Part shown: positions 1 to 7,830 of the stretch, in pieces
Numbering within the stretch: position 1 is the first letter of the stretch
Layout of the letters: each line of letters starts with the position of its first letter
From: an uncultured Gammaproteobacteria bacterium
Lineage (GTDB): Bacteria; Pseudomonadota; Gammaproteobacteria; Pseudomonadales; Pseudohongiellaceae
DNA length: 64,000 nucleotides
Reading direction: 5' to 3'
Assembly (NCBI GenBank): GCA_903837345.1
Contig: CAILUG010000034.1
Coordinates: forward strand, 1-64,000
Translations under genes and position numbers: made by a program
The notes under the pieces: model-generated
Databases searched by the model: none
What the model saw: only the letters and a program-made list of their open reading frames with translations
What the model was told of the DNA's origin: nothing

Positions 1-14
1 ACCTCTTTGATGCG

Positions 15-317
15 TTAGTGTAACGCTATCAAGTGTCTAGAATATCGGGGGCTTGCCACACAGATCAGCAGAAGACTTTCTGACCACAATTCCGCTTTTT
101 TTCTTCGGATGATCAAGCCGGTAAAAAACGCAGATATGCTTATCAGTGCCCGCGTCAACGGCCTGGTTAATCCAATAAGGATGGCGTTCAGTACATGGAA
201 CAGTTCACTGGGAATCACTCTCAGGAATTGCAAAATGCTCTGCGAAGCCAGCAGGTAATACAGACCGGCAAAAACTACCAGCCCGAACAGAATCGAGTAA
301 CGTTTCAAAAAGGTCAT
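15..317 (-). CDS. Small putative membrane protein, unknown function
   Basis: A 100-residue reading frame not recognised as any family. The N-terminus (about residues 6-30) is a hydrophobic segment after a short positive start, and residues 37-70 hold a second hydrophobic stretch followed by RRKK, so one or two membrane segments with a basic cytoplasmic loop are likely. The ATG is preceded by AAGGA about 8 nt upstream, which favours a real gene. The C-terminal 30 residues are less convincing. It diverges from tadA. Existence is moderately supported; no role can be assigned. Confidence 0.45.
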   Translation of the reverse strand: MTFLKRYSILFGLVVFAGLYYLLASQSILQFLRVIPSELFHVLNAILIGLTRPLTRALISISAFFTGLIIRRKKAELWSESLLLICVASPRYSRHLIALH

Positions 318-450
318 AGGGCATCCTTTTGATCCACTCTGGCCGCAACCATTGATGATTTGTCATTTATACTTGAGCCAACGGGACCAGGCAATGCAGT
401 GTTACGTACAAAAATTCAAATTCAACCTTTTGTAAAGCAAGGACAAGTTC

Positions 451-951
451 TTGGGTGAATCATCAACAGGCACTGGAATTCCGGAGATCAATTCCTCTCT
501 GGCCGAGCAGGATGAGTTCTGGATGCAGCGGGCGCTGGCGCTGGCCAGCCAGGCCGCGGCCCATGGTGAAGTGCCAGTCGGTGCCGTGCTGGTACGGGAT
601 GGAAATGTGCTTGGCGAAGGATTCAATCAACCGATCAGGAGTCACGATCCCACCGCTCACGCTGAAATAGTCGCAGTGCGCAATGCTGCGGCAAGCGCAA
701 GCAACTACCGCCTGCCTGATTCCACCCTCTACGTCACTCTTGAGCCCTGCACGATGTGCATCGGTGCGCTGATTCATGCAAGGGTAGGGCGACTGGTATT
801 TGCCGCTCGCGAGCCGCGCGCTGGCGCTGTATGCAGCCAGCTGCATTTATGCGAATACACCAGCTACAACCACAGCATAGCCTGGCGTGAAGGTGTACTG
901 GCCGCAGAAAGCAGTGCATTGCTGACGGCCTTTTTCAAGGCACGCCGCTGA
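451..951 (+). CDS. tadA: tRNA-specific adenosine deaminase TadA
   Basis: Converts adenosine 34 in the anticodon wobble position of tRNA-Arg(ACG) to inosine, in the cytoplasm. The CDA-fold zinc signature is complete: His70-Ala-Glu72 (zinc ligand and proton shuttle) and Pro99-Cys100-x-x-Cys103 (zinc ligands). The 166-residue length is normal for bacterial TadA. The chosen start is a TTG preceded by AAGGACAAG; the next in-frame ATG (residue 25) would cut into the first helix of the fold. It converges with the SulP gene, with 6 bases between the stop codons and no obvious terminator hairpin. Confidence 0.93.
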   Translation: MGESSTGTGIPEINSSLAEQDEFWMQRALALASQAAAHGEVPVGAVLVRDGNVLGEGFNQPIRSHDPTAHAEIVAVRNAAASASNYRLPDSTLYVTLEPCTMCIGALIHARVGRLVFAAREPRAGAVCSQLHLCEYTSYNHSIAWREGVLAAESSALLTAFFKARR

Positions 952-957
952 GCGTGG

Positions 958-2436
958 TCATTCCCGCAGCCGCTTGAGCTGTTTATGCCTGCGTGGTGTG
1001 CCTTCGCTGGCCGGGCGATACCATTCTTCATGGGTCTCGTCTATGTCCACTTTGCCGCCGGTCATCTCATGATTGAGACGCCAGTTGTGGAGGGTTTCAA
1101 AGGCGGCATGATCGATGAAGTCCACAGCCAGGTCCAGGAACACGGTTGAGCTTCCCGGCAGCTTCGCGAGCTCGCTGGTGAGTTTCGGTACAGTGGCAAA
1201 GGTCAGGCTGCCTTCAATGGTCACATGCCAGTTGCCGTCGCGTTGTTCCATATGAATTTCCGTACGTGACAAACGCTGCAGTACGAAGAAAGTAGACAAG
1301 GCCAGACCCAAGCCTACGCCGCCCACCAGATTGATCAACAGCACCCCAGCCACCGTAACGCAATAAACCAGGATTTCCCTGTGTTTCTTCAATTCATGGA
1401 TGTGATGCAGATCCACCAGGTTGACGCCGATGTACACCAACAACCCCGCCAGCACTGACAGCGGGATGGTTTCTATCATGCGGCCGAAGAACAAGGTGAA
1501 CACCAGCACCCACATTCCGTGCAAAATTGCCGAAGCACGAGTGGCAGCATGGGCGCTGATGTTGGCGGAAGAGCGCACTATCACCCCGGTGACGGGCAGC
1601 CCGCCCAGCAGCCCGGATACCAGATTGCCGATACCCTGGGCAGACAATTCCTTGTCCAGATTGGAACGCACACCGCTGTGAAGCTTGTCGGTGGCCACTG
1701 CACACAGCAGGGACTCGATACTGGCAATCAATGCCACGGTGAATACGCCAATGACAAATGTACTCCAGTCGGCAGGCAGTGACAGCGGCGTCAGGCTGAA
1801 CCTGTCAGGCAGCTCAACACGGACCACGTCAGCTTTCATCAGGACAGAAACAGCGGTGGCCGCTGCTACCGCCACCAGGGCTCCGGGAATTATTTTCAGC
1901 ATGGCGATGTTGATGCGTTTCCACACCAGCAGAATCGTGATGGTGAGCAATCCCAGCAGGGTTGCCTGCATGTTGATCGTGCTGATCCGTTCAGGCAGAG
2001 CCAGCAGGTTGGCAACCGGTGAACTCAGTGGCGAGCCTCCCGCCACCACGTGGATTTGTGCCAACGCAATCGTAATACCGATACCGGCCAGCATGCCGTG
2101 TACAACGGAAGGAGCAATCATCAGTGCGCCGCGCGCCACCTTGAAATAACCCATTACGAACTGTACGACTCCGGCGCAGGCCGTCATCAGACACATGGTA
2201 GGCCAGCCCAGGTGGGTAATGTAGCCGACAACTACGACAGTGAGACCGGCAGCAGGCCCGGACACCTGCAAAGGGGAGCCGGCAAAGAGGCCGATCACGA
2301 TGCCGCCCACCACGGCACCGATGAGTCCGGCGATAATAGGTGCTCCTGATGCCAGTGCTATGCCAAGCGAGAGTGGAACCGCAACCAGGAATACCACGAG
2401 CGAGGCTGGCAAATCCCGCCGTAGCGAGGCAATCAT
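958..2436 (-). CDS. SulP-family anion permease with STAS domain
   Basis: An inner-membrane SLC26/SulP transporter of 492 residues. Residues about 10-395 are a chain of hydrophobic segments with the family-typical N-terminus, and residues about 400-475 form a STAS domain. SulP proteins carry sulfate, bicarbonate, dicarboxylates or other anions; the sequence alone does not fix the substrate. The gene overlaps the upstream beta-carbonic anhydrase by 4 bases (ATGA), so the two are translationally coupled. In this context bicarbonate is the likeliest substrate, an inference supported by similar pairings in other bacteria. The C-terminal tail after STAS is basic (RRHKQLKRLRE). Confidence 0.88.
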   Translation of the reverse strand: MIASLRRDLPASLVVFLVAVPLSLGIALASGAPIIAGLIGAVVGGIVIGLFAGSPLQVSGPAAGLTVVVVGYITHLGWPTMCLMTACAGVVQFVMGYFKVARGALMIAPSVVHGMLAGIGITIALAQIHVVAGGSPLSSPVANLLALPERISTINMQATLLGLLTITILLVWKRINIAMLKIIPGALVAVAAATAVSVLMKADVVRVELPDRFSLTPLSLPADWSTFVIGVFTVALIASIESLLCAVATDKLHSGVRSNLDKELSAQGIGNLVSGLLGGLPVTGVIVRSSANISAHAATRASAILHGMWVLVFTLFFGRMIETIPLSVLAGLLVYIGVNLVDLHHIHELKKHREILVYCVTVAGVLLINLVGGVGLGLALSTFFVLQRLSRTEIHMEQRDGNWHVTIEGSLTFATVPKLTSELAKLPGSSTVFLDLAVDFIDHAAFETLHNWRLNHEMTGGKVDIDETHEEWYRPASEGTPRRHKQLKRLRE

Positions 2437-3062
2437 GCTGCCGAAGCCTTCATTTTCTTGAACTGGCCTTCTGTGCTTTCGTAGACGTACATTTCACCGG
2501 TCTCGATCTTGTACATCCAGGCATGCAGATTGATCAGCCCGCGCGACAGCCGGCTGGCGATCACGGGCAAGGTGCGCAAGTGTTCAAGCTGTACCAATAC
2601 GTTTTCTTCGGATGCCACCGTGTAAAGGTCTTCTCCTTCGAGATGGCTGTAATGATCCTTGATGATCTCGCAGGTGGAGTCGCAATGAATCAGCCATTCC
2701 TTCAGTGAACGCAGATTGCTGATGCTTTCCGGATGGAACAGTCCGGCCATGGCGCCGCAATGGGTGTGTCCGCACACGATGACATCTTTCACTTCCAGTA
2801 CTGCCACTGCAAATTCCACCGCAGCCATTGCGCTGTTGTTGGCGGTGCCATAACACGGCACAACGTTGCCCGGGTTGCGGACGATGAACATCTGGCCAGG
2901 ACTGGCATTGGTGATCAGGTTGGGATCAATGCGTGAATCGGAACAGGTAATGAAACACGCTTCCGGATTCTGGCCTCCGGCCAGTCGTTCGAACAACTCT
3001 TTTTGTTGTTTGAAACCGACGTTCTGGAAGTAATGTACGCCTTCAATAAGGTGCTGCAGCAT
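2433..3062 (-). CDS. Beta-class carbonic anhydrase
   Basis: Zinc enzyme interconverting CO2 and bicarbonate. The zinc site is visible as the CSDSR motif (Cys and Asp of the Cys-Asp-Arg dyad) and the downstream GHTHCGAM motif (His and Cys). The frame could extend to 3119, but the 19 extra residues do not resemble the family. The ATG at 3062 has AAGGA about 8 nt upstream and gives a normal 209-residue protein beginning MLQHLIEG. A 16-bp palindrome lies 31 bp upstream of this start. The end overlaps the SulP start by 4 bases, suggesting a bicarbonate supply operon. Confidence 0.9.
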   Translation of the reverse strand: MLQHLIEGVHYFQNVGFKQQKELFERLAGGQNPEACFITCSDSRIDPNLITNASPGQMFIVRNPGNVVPCYGTANNSAMAAVEFAVAVLEVKDVIVCGHTHCGAMAGLFHPESISNLRSLKEWLIHCDSTCEIIKDHYSHLEGEDLYTVASEENVLVQLEHLRTLPVIASRLSRGLINLHAWMYKIETGEMYVYESTEGQFKKMKASAA

Positions 3063-3092
3063 GCGGGGAAATCCTTGCTGTGGGCTGGACAT

Positions 3093-3108
3093 GCGGTGTA
3101 AACACCGC
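3093..3108. promoter_or_regulatory. 16-bp palindrome upstream of carbonic anhydrase
   Basis: GCGGTGT and ACACCGC form a perfect 7-bp inverted repeat around a 2-bp centre, ending 31 bp before the chosen start of the carbonic anhydrase gene. It could be an operator for a dimeric regulator or a short RNA hairpin in the leader. No regulator gene is adjacent, so the role is inferred from position only. Confidence 0.4.
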
Positions 3109-3184
3109 AGATAAGCCAATTATCGCATGATCCCCGCCAGAGCTGAACCCGACCAGACTGTAATTTGGCCATCAGCAAGCACAA

Positions 3185-4438
3185 TTACTGCTGATGGGGA
3201 CGGTACCCTGGCTTGGCCAGCAAATATTGGGCAGTATGGATCACCCGCTCGAGAAAGCCGCCTTCGCAAAAGCACAGATAATAACGCCACATGCGGATGA
3301 AGGTCTCATCGCAGCCCAGCTCACGGACATGGGCGAGCTGGTCATGGAAGCGTTCACGCCAGGCACGCAGGGTAAGGGCATAGTCGAGCGTTATATCCCT
3401 GAGATCGATCAGCTGCATGTCGGTGTGCAGTGCAATCTGGCGGGTGATTTCGCTATTGCAGGGCAATTGGCCACCGGGGAAGATGTAACGTTTGATAAAG
3501 TCTGCACTTTGTACGGATTGCCGGTAGCGCTGGTCGGAAATGGTAATGGCCTGGATCAGCATCAGCCCCTCGGGTTTCAGCAATTGCGTACATTGCCTGA
3601 AGTAGAGCGGGTAATAGCCGGCTCCTACTGCCTCGATCATTTCCACTGAAACCAGTTTGTCATAGCTGCCACGCAAGTCACGGTAGTCCTGCTGCAAGAC
3701 GGTAATACGATCACTGAGCCCTTCATTCTCCACCCAGCTTCGCGCAAAACTGTATTGCTGGTGCGAGAGCGTTGTGGTTGTCACCCGGCAACCGAAATTT
3801 TTGGCGGCATATAGTGCGAGACCACCCCAGCCGGTACCAATTTCCAGCAAGTGATCTGTTGACTTGAGTTCGAGTTGTTCGCAGATACGCGCAAACTTGG
3901 CAAGTGATGCCTGCTCCAGTGTTGCCCCTGCCTGCGAAAATATGCCCGCCGAGTAGGCCATGGTGTCGTCCAGGAACAGACGGAAGAAATCATTGCTCAA
4001 ATCATAATGGGCCGCGATATTGCGACGGGAACCAGCACGGTTGTTGCGACGCAGCCAGTGGAAAACCTTTAACGCCAGTTGTTTCCAGAGCGAGCCTTGC
4101 ATGCTCTCCAATAGTTCCTTGTTGCTGACGAACACCCTGATCACTTCCAGCAAGCCGGGCGAATCCCACAGCCCGTGCATGTAAGTCTCTCCTGCACCGA
4201 TATCGCCGCTCTGCAATACTGCCAGGTAGACTGCAGGATCCTTTATCCTGATTGTGGCCTTGAGTGTTGCGTAGTGACGATCTTCGCCAAAATGCACTAC
4301 CTGGCCCGATTCCTCAAGCGTCAGGCATCCATGCCGGATTTTTGCCAGCAATGCATGTACGGCTTTGCGGGACCAACGCTCAATGAGCGGATTGCTGCCG
4401 GCAACGGCATTGCCGGAATCAAGTTTGGTGATCTTCAT
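3185..4438 (-). CDS. cfa: Cyclopropane-fatty-acyl-phospholipid synthase family methyltransferase
   Basis: S-adenosylmethionine-dependent enzyme that adds a methylene bridge to the double bond of unsaturated acyl chains in membrane phospholipids. The SAM-binding motif LLEIGTGWGGLALYAA is intact, preceded by the family HYDLSNDFF signature and followed by VSVEMIEAVG. The frame extends upstream to 4795, but the ATG at 4438 (MKITKLDSG) has an AGGAG site, overlaps the DUF1365 stop by 4 bases and gives 417 residues, normal for the family. It is the last gene of the operon read from the 7080-7051 promoter, so lipid modification is probably part of the RpoE-ChrR response. It could also make a methylated rather than cyclopropanated lipid. 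Confidence 0.9.
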   Translation of the reverse strand: MKITKLDSGNAVAGSNPLIERWSRKAVHALLAKIRHGCLTLEESGQVVHFGEDRHYATLKATIRIKDPAVYLAVLQSGDIGAGETYMHGLWDSPGLLEVIRVFVSNKELLESMQGSLWKQLALKVFHWLRRNNRAGSRRNIAAHYDLSNDFFRLFLDDTMAYSAGIFSQAGATLEQASLAKFARICEQLELKSTDHLLEIGTGWGGLALYAAKNFGCRVTTTTLSHQQYSFARSWVENEGLSDRITVLQQDYRDLRGSYDKLVSVEMIEAVGAGYYPLYFRQCTQLLKPEGLMLIQAITISDQRYRQSVQSADFIKRYIFPGGQLPCNSEITRQIALHTDMQLIDLRDITLDYALTLRAWRERFHDQLAHVRELGCDETFIRMWRYYLCFCEGGFLERVIHTAQYLLAKPGYRPHQQ

Positions 4439-5205
4439 GGAACGCTCCTGTCCACGTGGTGAGGATGGGAATAAAAAGGGTTGCCTTTCAGCCACAGCTT
4501 GAGCGCTTGCCAGTAGATGCCAATAACCACTTGCAGCGTCATCAGTGGGTATCTCCACAGCAGCCTGTGCATGCTGGCGCGAGTAAGTGCTGAATGATTC
4601 AGCAGCATTGAAGCGGCAAACACCTGGCTGCCCTCCTGCAGCAATGACATCTGTACTGACAGTTGTTGCAGCGGCGCCGAACTGTGCCATTGATAGGTCA
4701 TATCCATTGGCATGAAGGGGGACACATGCATGGCCTTGTCGAAAGCGGCTTCCGTACTGCCGTTGGCTCCGGACACTGGCAGTACATAGTGACAACGTTC
4801 ACGCCAAGGGGTGTTGGTGACTTCGGCAACCATGAAACGCAGCTCATTATTTTCGTCAAAACAGTAATAGAGTGTGAGCGGATTGATGATGAAGCCGAAA
4901 TAGCGCAGGTTGGTCAGCATGAACACACGGCCGAGCAGTGCCTGGCCGCTGCTGCGTTCCACGGTAGCCAGTACAGCCTGTTTCAACGGCAGGGCAGCTT
5001 TGTCGTGATAGTCGTGACGAAAGTATGCAGTGAGGTTCCACTTTTCCAGCGACCACAACGGACTTTTTCCGAACAGGACCGGCAATTCATCGAGGTCGAG
5101 ATACACCATCGCAACATTGTAGCTGAAGTGATGGGTATGCGGTTTCAGACGGGTGTGCATCACCACACCTTCATAAATGCCGCTTTGAATCATGGATTGC
5201 TTCAT
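4435..5205 (-). CDS. DUF1365 family protein
   Basis: A 256-residue member of the DUF1365 family, whose biochemical function is not established. The recognisable start is SGIYEGVVMHTRLKPHTHHFSYNVAMVYLDLDELP, followed by a region with YFGFIINPLTLYYCF. The ATG at 5205 overlaps the stop of the upstream FAD protein by 4 bases and is preferred to the longer frame starting at 5286. DUF1365 genes typically sit between an FAD-dependent oxidoreductase and a cfa gene in RpoE-ChrR-linked clusters, exactly as here. A role in acyl-chain or lipid modification is inferred from that constant context. Confidence 0.85.
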   Translation of the reverse strand: MKQSMIQSGIYEGVVMHTRLKPHTHHFSYNVAMVYLDLDELPVLFGKSPLWSLEKWNLTAYFRHDYHDKAALPLKQAVLATVERSSGQALLGRVFMLTNLRYFGFIINPLTLYYCFDENNELRFMVAEVTNTPWRERCHYVLPVSGANGSTEAAFDKAMHVSPFMPMDMTYQWHSSAPLQQLSVQMSLLQEGSQVFAASMLLNHSALTRASMHRLLWRYPLMTLQVVIGIYWQALKLWLKGNPFYSHPHHVDRSVP

Positions 5206-6503
5206 GACGCAACTGCCAGTGGAGCAGAGTGGGCTCCCGTATTGATTTGCCGTTGCAACTGGTCGGCAACACGGTGTGCACTCCACACACCATCTTCATG
5301 GAAACCGTGCCGCCACCAGGCGCCGCAGTACCAGGTGTTGCGAATACCGCTGATTTCAGCCCAGCGCTGCTGGGCCTTGATGCCGTCCAGCGTGAACAGC
5401 GGGTGGTCATAGTGAAACACCGCTTTGATATGTTCGTCCCTGATCTCTGCACTCTGGTTGAGGGTTACACACCAGGTGCGCCGGCTCTGTAATGCCTGCA
5501 GGATGTTCATGTTGTAGGTAAGGGCAGGTTTGCCATGGTTGCCATGGCCAAGACTGACATTCCAGCTGGACCAGGTACGACGCAATTTCGGCAACAATCC
5601 GGTATCGGTATGCAGCACCACTTCATTGCGACTGTAGGGTATGGCAGCAAGAATTTCCCGTTCGGCCGCGGAAGCATCGCCCAGCAGCTTGAGTGCCTGG
5701 TCACTGTGACAGGCCAGGATCACATGATCGAAGCTTTCCAGTCCCCGTGAACTGGCAACGGTGACCCAGGCTCTGCCATTGGGCAGTGAATTGCGGTGGA
5801 TTGCCGTAACCGGTGTAGACAGCCTGATGTCATTGCTGAATGAGCGGGTGAGCGGGGCAATATATTGGCGGGAGCCGCCCTTGATCACACGCCACTGGGG
5901 GCGATTGTGGAAATCCAGCAAGCCGTGGTTACGGAAGAACTGCACAAGGAAATGCAGCGGAAAACGTGTCATGTCATCAAAGGCAGAAGACCAGATCGCC
6001 GCACCCATCGGTAACAAATAGTAATCCCGGAATTCGCTGGAGTAGCGGAACTCCTGCAAATACTCGCCGAGCGGGACATTGGCCAGTAGCGGGTTGGCAC
6101 ACAGATCGCTTTCGACTTCGCGGTTGAATCGTACAATGTCCCTGACCAGCCTCCAGAAACGGGGGGAGACCAGGTTGCTGCGCTGGGCAAAAAGCGTATT
6201 GAGGCTGGTGCCGGCATACTCGAGACCGCTTGCTGCATCATTGACACTGAAACTCATGCTGGTTGGCTGGCTTTCAACGCCGAGTTGCTGCAATAGTTCG
6301 ATCAAGTGCGGGTAGGTCCGGTCATTGAACACGATAAAGCCGGTATCGATATGCTGTTCCACGCCATCGTCATCCACATCGATCGTTGCAGTGTGACCGC
6401 CCAGACGGTCCGCTGCCTCGAACAGCACCACCTGGTTTTGCCCGGACAGAAAACGGGCGGCTGCCATCCCTGCTATCCCGCTGCCGATTACTGCGATTTT
6501 CAT
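5202..6503 (-). CDS. FAD-dependent amine oxidase-like oxidoreductase
   Basis: A 433-residue flavoprotein. The N-terminal Rossmann motif IAVIGSGIAGMAAARFL (GxGxxG) and the acidic end of the second strand (FEAADRLGGHT) mark an amine oxidase/phytoene desaturase-type FAD domain. The C-terminal half carries the substrate-binding part. The true substrate is unknown; in this operon context an unsaturated or methylated fatty acyl chain is plausible. It follows the NTF2-like gene by 36 bases and overlaps the DUF1365 gene by 4. Confidence 0.85.
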   Translation of the reverse strand: MKIAVIGSGIAGMAAARFLSGQNQVVLFEAADRLGGHTATIDVDDDGVEQHIDTGFIVFNDRTYPHLIELLQQLGVESQPTSMSFSVNDAASGLEYAGTSLNTLFAQRSNLVSPRFWRLVRDIVRFNREVESDLCANPLLANVPLGEYLQEFRYSSEFRDYYLLPMGAAIWSSAFDDMTRFPLHFLVQFFRNHGLLDFHNRPQWRVIKGGSRQYIAPLTRSFSNDIRLSTPVTAIHRNSLPNGRAWVTVASSRGLESFDHVILACHSDQALKLLGDASAAEREILAAIPYSRNEVVLHTDTGLLPKLRRTWSSWNVSLGHGNHGKPALTYNMNILQALQSRRTWCVTLNQSAEIRDEHIKAVFHYDHPLFTLDGIKAQQRWAEISGIRNTWYCGAWWRHGFHEDGVWSAHRVADQLQRQINTGAHSAPLAVAS

Positions 6504-6539
6504 GACCTGCTTCCCGGGTGTGCCGTTTTCATATGCACG

Positions 6540-7025
6540 TCAGCTGGCCAGCCTCTGCTTCAGGCTGCGCGTGGCAAAACCGAGCAAGGGCACATGGTCA
6601 TACAATAAAGCACCCAGGTCGTAGCAGTCTTCGTGATAATAGACTTTGTCGGTGAATTTCAGCTGGGTCATGCCGCGCAAGGTTATCAGTTGTCCCTTGT
6701 TGATCAGTGGATGGCTGTAGGCCATTTCCCAGGCAAGGAAGGCAGCATTGGCTGCCGTTACTTCGTCAAGGTAACGGATCTGGTAATCCCGAAGGTTGAC
6801 CGCCATTTTGCGCAGGTAATGACGGAGTGCCAGACTGCCATGCAGTGTATGAACCGGATCGCGGAATTCGACATCGGCCGTATAGACGGAATCGATCAGA
6901 TCAAGGCGATCTGCGCTGAATTCCTGGTAGAAAGCCTTTAATTGCTGCAAAACGAGCTGGCTGCGCCCTGACTGCGGCGCGGAGAGCGACAACTCTGAAC
7001 CTGTTCCAGCCAAATCATCCCCCAT
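6540..7025 (-). CDS. NTF2/SnoaL-like protein, first gene of the RpoE-ChrR lipid operon
   Basis: A 161-residue protein with a nuclear transport factor 2-like fold signature: a helical start (VLQQLKAFYQEFSADRLDLIDSVYTADVEFRDPVHTLHG) followed by beta-rich sequence. The long frame runs to 7193, but the ATG at 7025 has an AGGAAG site and lies just downstream of the predicted minus-strand promoter; the extra N-terminus would span that promoter. NTF2-like genes are common members of RpoE-ChrR clusters. Whether it is an enzyme or an accessory protein is unknown. Confidence 0.8.
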   Translation of the reverse strand: MGDDLAGTGSELSLSAPQSGRSQLVLQQLKAFYQEFSADRLDLIDSVYTADVEFRDPVHTLHGSLALRHYLRKMAVNLRDYQIRYLDEVTAANAAFLAWEMAYSHPLINKGQLITLRGMTQLKFTDKVYYHEDCYDLGALLYDHVPLLGFATRSLKQRLAS

Positions 7026-7050
7026 ACAAGCTTCCTGTCCGCAATTCACT

Positions 7051-7080
7051 GTTTTACGTGTGTGGTTGTCTGGTGGATCA
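7051..7080 (-). promoter_or_regulatory. Predicted ECF11 (RpoE) promoter for the NTF2-FAD-DUF1365-cfa operon
   Basis: On the minus strand TGATCC (7080-7075) is followed by exactly 18 bases and TAAAAC (7056-7051). TGATCC is the known -35 core of promoters read by RpoE of the ChrR system. A start near 7044 would leave a short leader containing the AGGAAG site of the 7025 ATG. Confidence 0.7.
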
Positions 7081-7114
7081 ACCAGACCGCTATCCGGCAT
7101 ATACTTGCACCGAC

Positions 7115-7144
7115 TGATCCGGTTTCCCTGCAGTTGCGTATACA
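7115..7144 (+). promoter_or_regulatory. Predicted ECF11 (RpoE) autoregulatory promoter for rpoE-chrR
   Basis: TGATCC (7115-7120), an 18-base spacer, then TATACA (7139-7144). The architecture is the same as the minus-strand site 34 bp away. It predicts transcription from about 7151, upstream of both plausible sigma starts (7168 and 7192) and downstream of the longest reading frame start at 7060, which it therefore argues against. Confidence 0.65.
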
Positions 7145-7191
7145 GGGAAAATATCCGGATCCGACTCATGCGTACAGGCTCAATCAAAACC

Positions 7192-7827
7192 ATGGATTAC
7201 GAATCCGACGAGCAGCACCTGGCAACGCCCACTGATGAAAAGGTGCAACAATGGATCACATGCCTGGAACAAGTGGCAGCAAGGCAGGACATCAAAGCCT
7301 TCGCTGCATTGTTTGAGCATTTTTCACCGATGATCAAATCCTTTGCCTACAAAGTGCCGGCACTGGAGCAGGCTGATTCGTTTGCCGATGAACTGCTGCA
7401 GGAAACCATGCTGAAGGTGTGGACCAAAGCCGCCAGTTTTGACCCGAAACTGGCCAGTCCCAGTACCTGGATATTCACGATAGCCCGCAACATGAGAATA
7501 GACCTGTTGCGCAAACAGGCGCGTCATGTAGTCAATAATGTCCCGCTTTACAAGGATGGCGATGATGACGAAATCGATCTTGAAGATATCTGGTTCGAGG
7601 ACGAGAACAGTGACTTGTTCAATCATCTGGCCCAGCAGCGCAGTCGCAAGCAGATCCACGATTCCCTGCTTACTTTGCCGGCAGAACAGACGGAAGTGCT
7701 TGCCAAGGTTTACCTCGAGGACAAATCGCACGCCGAGGTGGCCGCTGAACTGAAATTGCCGCTTGGCACGGTCAAATCAAGAGTCAGGCTGGCTCTCAAC
7801 AAACTCAAACTGGTTGTGGATCGCTGA
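7192..7827 (+). CDS. rpoE: ECF sigma factor, RpoE/ECF11 type
   Basis: A 211-residue extracytoplasmic-function sigma factor. Region 2 runs from FAALFEHFSPMIKSFAYKV through TWIFTIARNMRIDLLRKQARH, and region 4 is LPAEQTEVLAKVYLEDKSHAEVAAEL with the helix-turn-helix LGTVKSRVRLALNKL. The gene is followed after 3 bases by chrR. Start at 7192 is preferred, but an ATG at 7168 is possible; neither has a strong ribosome site. In Rhodobacter sphaeroides the homologous pair answers singlet oxygen. The paired TGATCC promoters indicate autoregulation and control of the divergent lipid operon. Confidence 0.9.
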   Translation: MDYESDEQHLATPTDEKVQQWITCLEQVAARQDIKAFAALFEHFSPMIKSFAYKVPALEQADSFADELLQETMLKVWTKAASFDPKLASPSTWIFTIARNMRIDLLRKQARHVVNNVPLYKDGDDDEIDLEDIWFEDENSDLFNHLAQQRSRKQIHDSLLTLPAEQTEVLAKVYLEDKSHAEVAAELKLPLGTVKSRVRLALNKLKLVVDR

Positions 7828-7830
7828 TCC

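Noticed and set aside
330-335. TGATCC upstream of tadA as another RpoE promoter
   Set aside because: No TA-rich -10 element follows at 17-18 bases.
4439-4795. N-terminal extension of the cfa gene
   Set aside because: It lies inside the DUF1365 gene in another frame; the ATG at 4438 has a good ribosome site and the expected family start.
7060-7191. N-terminal extension of the sigma factor gene
   Set aside because: It would overlap its own TGATCC promoter and adds sequence unlike any sigma factor.
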